A DNA stretch of 9,427 nucleotides from JAKZSU01 sp047517485 (GTDB taxonomy: Bacteria > Pseudomonadota > Alphaproteobacteria > UBA7887), in assembly GCA_047517485.1 (NCBI GenBank), contig JAKZSU010000249.1, positions 1-9,427 on the forward strand, written 5' to 3'. A program made the position numbers and the translations under genes. This document shows, one piece after another, positions 5,918 through 9,427 of this stretch. Each line of letters starts with the position of its first letter. Positions within the stretch are counted from its first letter, which is position 1. The notes under the pieces are model-generated. The model saw only the letters and a program-made list of their open reading frames with translations, was not told the DNA's origin and did not search any database.

Positions 5918-7686
5918 TGTGCGGGATTGCCGGTATCATGACGCCGTCGACCGCGGTCCCTCCGGACACCGTGCTGGATGCGCTCGGCCAAGCACTCGCG
6001 CATCGCGGCCCCGACGGTGAAGGCCGGTATAAAGCGCGCGGCATTGGACTGGTGCACACGCGACTCGCCATCATCGACCTGGAGACCGGCGACCAACCAA
6101 TTACGGAAACATCGTCGGCCGATGCCAAGTCGACCCTGATCGCCAATGGCGAGATTTATAACTACCCCGAACTTACCGCGGCGCTCGACGGCGTCGCGTT
6201 CTCGACCCGGTCCGACTGCGAGCCACCGCTCCACCTCTACCGGCGATACGGTCTCGATTTTACCGACCATTTGCGCGGCATGTATGCCATAGCGATTTAC
6301 GATCCCGAGGCCGGTCGTCTGGTGCTCGCCCGCGATCCGTTTGGCATCAAGCCGCTCTATTATATCGAGAAGGAGGCCTATTTCGCGTTCGCCTCCGAGC
6401 CGCAGGCGCTTCTGGCGGCCGGGCTGGCGGAGCGGTCGCTTAACCAAACCTCGCGCGACGAACTTCTGCAACTTCAATTCACCTTGGGTCGCGATACCTG
6501 CGTCGAACAGATCAAGCGCGTGCTCCCCGGCGAGACATTGGTGGTGAGCGAGGGGCGGATCGTCGAGCGCAGGAAGCTCAACGCCTTGCCCGAAGGGGGG
6601 GCGCGGCGAACCGATGAGAAGGCCGCGTTGGCAACCTTGGACGGCGCGTTGGAAGACACGGTGCTGAATCACCAAAGGTCCGACGTGCCCTACGGCATGT
6701 TTCTATCCGGCGGCATCGATTCGAGCATATTGCTGGCGCTGATGGCGCGCCTCAACGAGCGGCCGGTGCGCGCCTATACCGCCGGATTTCCCGGCGCGGC
6801 GATTAGAGACGAGCGGGCGCATGCGCGACGCGTCGCCGAGGCGCTCGGCGCCGATCATGTCGAAGTCGAGGTCACCCGGGACGATTTTTGGCGCGATCTG
6901 CCGCGCATCGTCGCCGCCGTCGACGATCCGTGCGCGGATTATGCGATCGTGCCGACATACGCCTTGGCCCGGGTCGCCGCCCGGGACGTGAAAGTCGTGC
7001 TGAGTGGCGAAGGCGGCGACGAAATATTCGCCGGTTATGGCCGATACCGCAGCGCGCTGCGTCCGACCTGGCTCGGCGGTCGCACAATGCGCGCGCGCGG
7101 CAAATTCGATGGCCTGGGTGTACTTCGCGAGTCGCCCGCGGCCTGGCGCGACGGCGTTGTCGCGGCACAAGCGATGGCCGAAATCGAAGGCCGCAGTCGA
7201 ATGCAAGTGGCCCAAGCGGTGGATTGCGCCGATTGGTTGCCCAACGATCTGCTAATCAAGCTCGACCGTTGTCTGATGGCCCATGGTCTGGAGGGTCGAA
7301 CCCCGTTTCTCGATCGTCCGTTCGCTGATTTCGCCTTTCGCCTGCCCGATGCGCTGAAGACCAAACGGCGCCACGGAAAATGGCTTTTGCGAAAATGGCT
7401 GGCGGACGCCTTGCCGATCGCCGCGCCGTTCGAGCGCAAACGCGGGTTTTCGGTCCCGGTCGCGGAATGGATTGCCGAACAAGGAGCACGGATCGGGCCG
7501 CTGGTGGCGGCCCAGGCCGGGGTCGATGAATTGTGCCGGCCGGGAACCGTCCAAACTCTGTTCACGAGCCGCGGAAAGCGGCCAGGATTTGCCGCCTGGA
7601 CGCTGCTGTTCTATGCGCTATGGCACGCGATCCATATTGTCGGCCAGGCGCCGGACGGGGATGTCGAGGCGATTCTAAGCGCGTAG
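5917..7686 (+). CDS. asnB: Asparagine synthase-type glutamine amidotransferase (glycan-linked)
   Basis: This is a 589-residue two-domain enzyme. The class II glutaminase domain starts MCGIAG: Cys2 becomes the N-terminal nucleophile after Met removal. Glutamine-site residues are in HTRLAIID (47-54), ANGEIYN (76-82) and Asp100. The ATP-pyrophosphatase domain has the P-loop SGGIDSS (264-270), SGEGGDEIFAGY (363-374) and LKTSPRLA-like helices ending in EGRTPFLD (459-466). The ATG at 5917 is chosen over the in-frame GTG at 5914, because starting at GTG would bury the catalytic Cys behind two Mets. It shares one base with the previous stop. AsnB normally makes asparagine from aspartate, glutamine and ATP. 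As the last gene of a glycosyltransferase operon, it may instead amidate a uronic acid, as proposed for WbpS-type enzymes. That role is inference. Its 3' end overlaps the convergent J-domain gene by 12 nt. Confidence 0.9.
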   Translation: MCGIAGIMTPSTAVPPDTVLDALGQALAHRGPDGEGRYKARGIGLVHTRLAIIDLETGDQPITETSSADAKSTLIANGEIYNYPELTAALDGVAFSTRSDCEPPLHLYRRYGLDFTDHLRGMYAIAIYDPEAGRLVLARDPFGIKPLYYIEKEAYFAFASEPQALLAAGLAERSLNQTSRDELLQLQFTLGRDTCVEQIKRVLPGETLVVSEGRIVERRKLNALPEGGARRTDEKAALATLDGALEDTVLNHQRSDVPYGMFLSGGIDSSILLALMARLNERPVRAYTAGFPGAAIRDERAHARRVAEALGADHVEVEVTRDDFWRDLPRIVAAVDDPCADYAIVPTYALARVAARDVKVVLSGEGGDEIFAGYGRYRSALRPTWLGGRTMRARGKFDGLGVLRESPAAWRDGVVAAQAMAEIEGRSRMQVAQAVDCADWLPNDLLIKLDRCLMAHGLEGRTPFLDRPFADFAFRLPDALKTKRRHGKWLLRKWLADALPIAAPFERKRGFSVPVAEWIAEQGARIGPLVAAQAGVDELCRPGTVQTLFTSRGKRPGFAAWTLLFYALWHAIHIVGQAPDGDVEAILSA

Positions 7687-8583
7687 CAGCGCCAGCACTG
7701 TGCTCCCAGCCCAGATCAGGAGCCATGCCGCGACCAGGGCGAACGGCAAGGTTTGAAGGATGAAAGCCATCCCGCCGGCGCGCCAACGGTCCTTGAGCCG
7801 TCGCCCGTCGCCGAGCCCGATCAGCGCCTTGAGACCGTCATCGGGTCGAAAGGCGTAGGCCTGCATCGCCAGTCCCGATGCCAGCGCCGGATTTCCGCGC
7901 GCCGCGAAAGCCAGCGATTGGCGGGTCAGAATGGCGGCGTTGACGTCCGGATCCATCGTGCCGCCAACAAGATTTCCGACCAACCCGCGCACGGTTTCGA
8001 CCGGCCCGCGCGGGATCCGCCACCAGCCGAGAAGCCAGGTCAGCGCGCTCGCCTCGAGTGCGACCTTGTCGGCGCAGGATTTGCAATAGACGCCTTCGAC
8101 AAAAGACTCGGATATCGGCTTTTGCGGTCCCATGAGCCGCTGAAAGCGGACATGCCGAGGTTGCGCGCTTACGGTTTCGCACCGGTCGCATTGTACTGGC
8201 TCGGGCATATCAGGCGCGCCCCGCGCCGCCTCGGGCTCGGCTTCGACGTTCTCGTTGGCGGGTTTGCGCGCGTCTCGCGTCGGGCGAGGCCGATCGCCGG
8301 TCGGGGTCGGTTTAGACTGTCGGTTCTCGCTCGCCTGGCGCTGGGTGGCGCCGACCGTGGAACACACCGCGTCATACTCGCGCCGCTTCACCGTGTCGCA
8401 GAGGATGTCGTAGGCATCGCTGATTTCGCGAAACGCCGCGCCGTCTTCATCGCCGCCGGTGTCAGGGTGAGCGTCCTTGACCCGCGCGCGGTACGCTCGC
8501 TTGATCGCCGCGGCATTGGCGCCGGGCTTGATGCCGAGCGCCTGGTAATAGCCTTTGACGTCGGTAAAATCATCCGCCAACAT
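7675..8583 (-). CDS. J-domain protein with CxxC pairs and a C-terminal membrane anchor
   Basis: This 302-residue protein has an N-terminal J domain (about 12-72) with the essential HPD triad at 39-41, so it probably stimulates the ATPase of a DnaK-type Hsp70. A proline- and charge-rich linker (about 78-130) follows. Then come two CxxC pairs, Cys132-Cys135 and Cys167-Cys170, likely binding one zinc. A helical region leads to a hydrophobic segment (about 273-298) that should anchor the C-terminus in the membrane. It is not a full DnaJ, since it has no Gly/Phe region or four-repeat zinc domain. The client is unknown. The ATG at 8583 shares a base with the upstream stop (TGATG); the GTG at 8586 is an alternative one codon longer. 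The 3' end overlaps asnB tail-to-tail. Confidence 0.85.
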   Translation of the reverse strand: MLADDFTDVKGYYQALGIKPGANAAAIKRAYRARVKDAHPDTGGDEDGAAFREISDAYDILCDTVKRREYDAVCSTVGATQRQASENRQSKPTPTGDRPRPTRDARKPANENVEAEPEAARGAPDMPEPVQCDRCETVSAQPRHVRFQRLMGPQKPISESFVEGVYCKSCADKVALEASALTWLLGWWRIPRGPVETVRGLVGNLVGGTMDPDVNAAILTRQSLAFAARGNPALASGLAMQAYAFRPDDGLKALIGLGDGRRLKDRWRAGGMAFILQTLPFALVAAWLLIWAGSTVLALLRA

Positions 8584-9353
8584 CACCCATCTGGCCCGAC
8601 CACCGAGAAGACGGTTCCGGCGGGGTTGGAGAAGTCTTCGCGGAGCCGGTGCGATGTCTTCAGTCGTGCGACCAAATCCGCGTCGCGCGCCAGAATATAG
8701 AGCGCGCGACCGGGAACCTCGGCGGCCATGGCATCCAGGGTTTCCGCTTCGATGTCGCCAGCGCCAACGGCAAATATCTCATCGGTTATCCGCCGACGGT
8801 ACTCGACCACTTGAGAATCGACGGCGTCCACTGCACCGATCAGGAACCGAGCCGGAAAGGTCCAGCCGTCTTTTCGATCGGCTGGCTCGCCGGCCATCCG
8901 AAGATCGCCTTCGTCGCGGCGATTATCGAGGCCGAGGAACAGGCTGCGCCGGGCGAAGACCGGGAGCGTGAGGTAGGTATCGAGAAACACCGCGTCGAAC
9001 GGCGTCTTCGACAGGATCCACTGATGTAACGCGCGCTTCGCCGGGTCGGCATGAACGTAGAATCGCCCGACGGTTGTCGCCTGATCCGAGACCGGCCAGC
9101 CGATCGCCAAATAGGGTCCAATTCTCGAACTGAACGGCAGCACGATCAAAAACAGCAGGCAGGACGCCATCACAAGCGATTGGCCGAGCAATCCGCGGAG
9201 CAGGTGGGCGACGACAAATGCGAGCGGAATTTCACTGAACAGAAGGAATTTGTAGATCGAGAAATCGGGAAACTGCAACACCAGGAACGGTCGTGTCCGA
9301 TAGTTGGTGGAAATTGGTTTTTGGCGTAGCTCCCGATCACGATGGTTGCTCAA
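8583..9353 (-). pseudogene. 3' remnant of a polytopic membrane protein gene, cut by an insertion sequence
   Basis: The frame reads 256 codons from a TTG at 9353, but only codons from about 23 onward look native. The earlier codons run through the presumed IS end (9289-9353) and begin directly after the transposase stop. The native part starts inside hydrophobic segments (about 35-52 and 57-75). It continues into a soluble tail with ALHQWILSKTPFDAVFLDTY (108-127) and LPVFARRSLFLG. That pattern resembles the C-terminal tail of large multi-spanning sugar-transferase-like membrane proteins, a weak resemblance only. Losing the N-terminal membrane helices makes function unlikely, although a chimeric protein could still be made. 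Its stop overlaps the J-domain gene start, suggesting both were once in one operon. Exact family not recognised. Confidence 0.6.
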
Positions 9354-9427
9354 TCAGGCGGCGAGGTCAATCGGCTTCTTGACCGGCGCTTGGTCGAGTG
9401 TTTGCCAGCCACCGACGCGGCGCATGG
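9289..9427 (-). mobile_element. Terminal part of an insertion sequence (partial, family unidentified)
   Basis: The sequence from about 9289 (GGTCGTGTCCGATAGTTGGT reading inward on the plus strand) to the window edge differs from the membrane-protein coding sequence to its left. It ends with the 3' end of another minus-strand frame. This arrangement, a transposase stop followed by about 65 nt and then an interrupted gene, fits the transposase-distal end of an IS. The other terminus and any target-site duplication lie outside the window, so the boundary is approximate. Confidence 0.5.
9354..9427 (-). CDS. C-terminal 23 codons of a probable transposase (partial)
   Basis: On the minus strand a frame enters from the window edge, encodes RRVGGWQTLDQAPVKKP then IDLAA after an in-frame Met, and stops with TGA at 9356-9354. 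It looks like a transposase tail because of its position between an interrupted gene and what resembles an IS terminus. The 23 residues are too few to assign a family. The Met at 9425 is probably internal. Confidence 0.45.
   Translation of the reverse strand, partial: MRRVGGWQTLDQAPVKKPIDLAA

Noticed and set aside
7753..8700. Long plus-strand open frame (315 codons) opposite the J-domain gene
   Set aside because: The opposite strand carries a clear J domain with HPD and paired CxxC motifs. This frame shows only antisense composition.

Overview
The window is GC-rich, densely packed bacterial DNA. The gene set (a YgfZ/GcvT-like protein, Tag, LPS-type glycosyltransferases, a J-domain protein with a membrane anchor), frequent GTG/TTG starts and overlapping stop-start junctions suggest a Gram-negative alphaproteobacterium, possibly Rhodospirillales-like. 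That placement is inference; no marker gene fixes it.

Layout. (1) Positions 1-54 hold the first 18 codons of an unidentified minus-strand gene with a strong Shine-Dalgarno, and the Shine-Dalgarno lies inside an 11-bp perfect inverted repeat (65-104). (2) Positions 105-531 have no gene. They are filled by an unusual repeat complex: two 41-bp direct repeats (121-161, 479-519) flanking a roughly 272-bp segment (181-452). That segment's three nested, non-overlapping stems would fold into a three-way junction. The right end of the complex forms a hairpin that contains the tag stop codon. (3) Positions 532-1982, minus strand: ygfZ followed by tag, translationally coupled (TTGA overlap). (4) Positions 2111-7686, plus strand: a tight five-gene glycan operon in the order GT4, GT9, GT2, GT4, asparagine-synthetase-like amidotransferase. 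Every internal junction overlaps by 1 or 4 nt. (5) Positions 7675-8583, minus strand: a J-domain/CxxC/membrane-anchor protein, tail-to-tail overlapped with asnB. Upstream of it lies a membrane-protein gene whose 5' part is missing. (6) Positions about 9289-9427: the apparent end of an insertion sequence that cuts the membrane-protein gene, including the last 23 codons of a probable transposase.

How the genes fit together: the five-gene operon looks like an LPS core or outer-polysaccharide assembly module. It has a heptosyltransferase-like GT9 enzyme, a WaaE/KdtX/LgtF-like GT2 enzyme and two GT4 enzymes. The AsnB-type enzyme may amidate a uronic acid in the glycan rather than make free asparagine. 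ygfZ and tag are housekeeping genes (iron-sulfur cluster maintenance and alkylation-damage repair) that point away from the operon. The most unusual structure is the intergenic repeat complex at 105-545. I see no CRISPR array, tRNA, rRNA or recognisable defence system.
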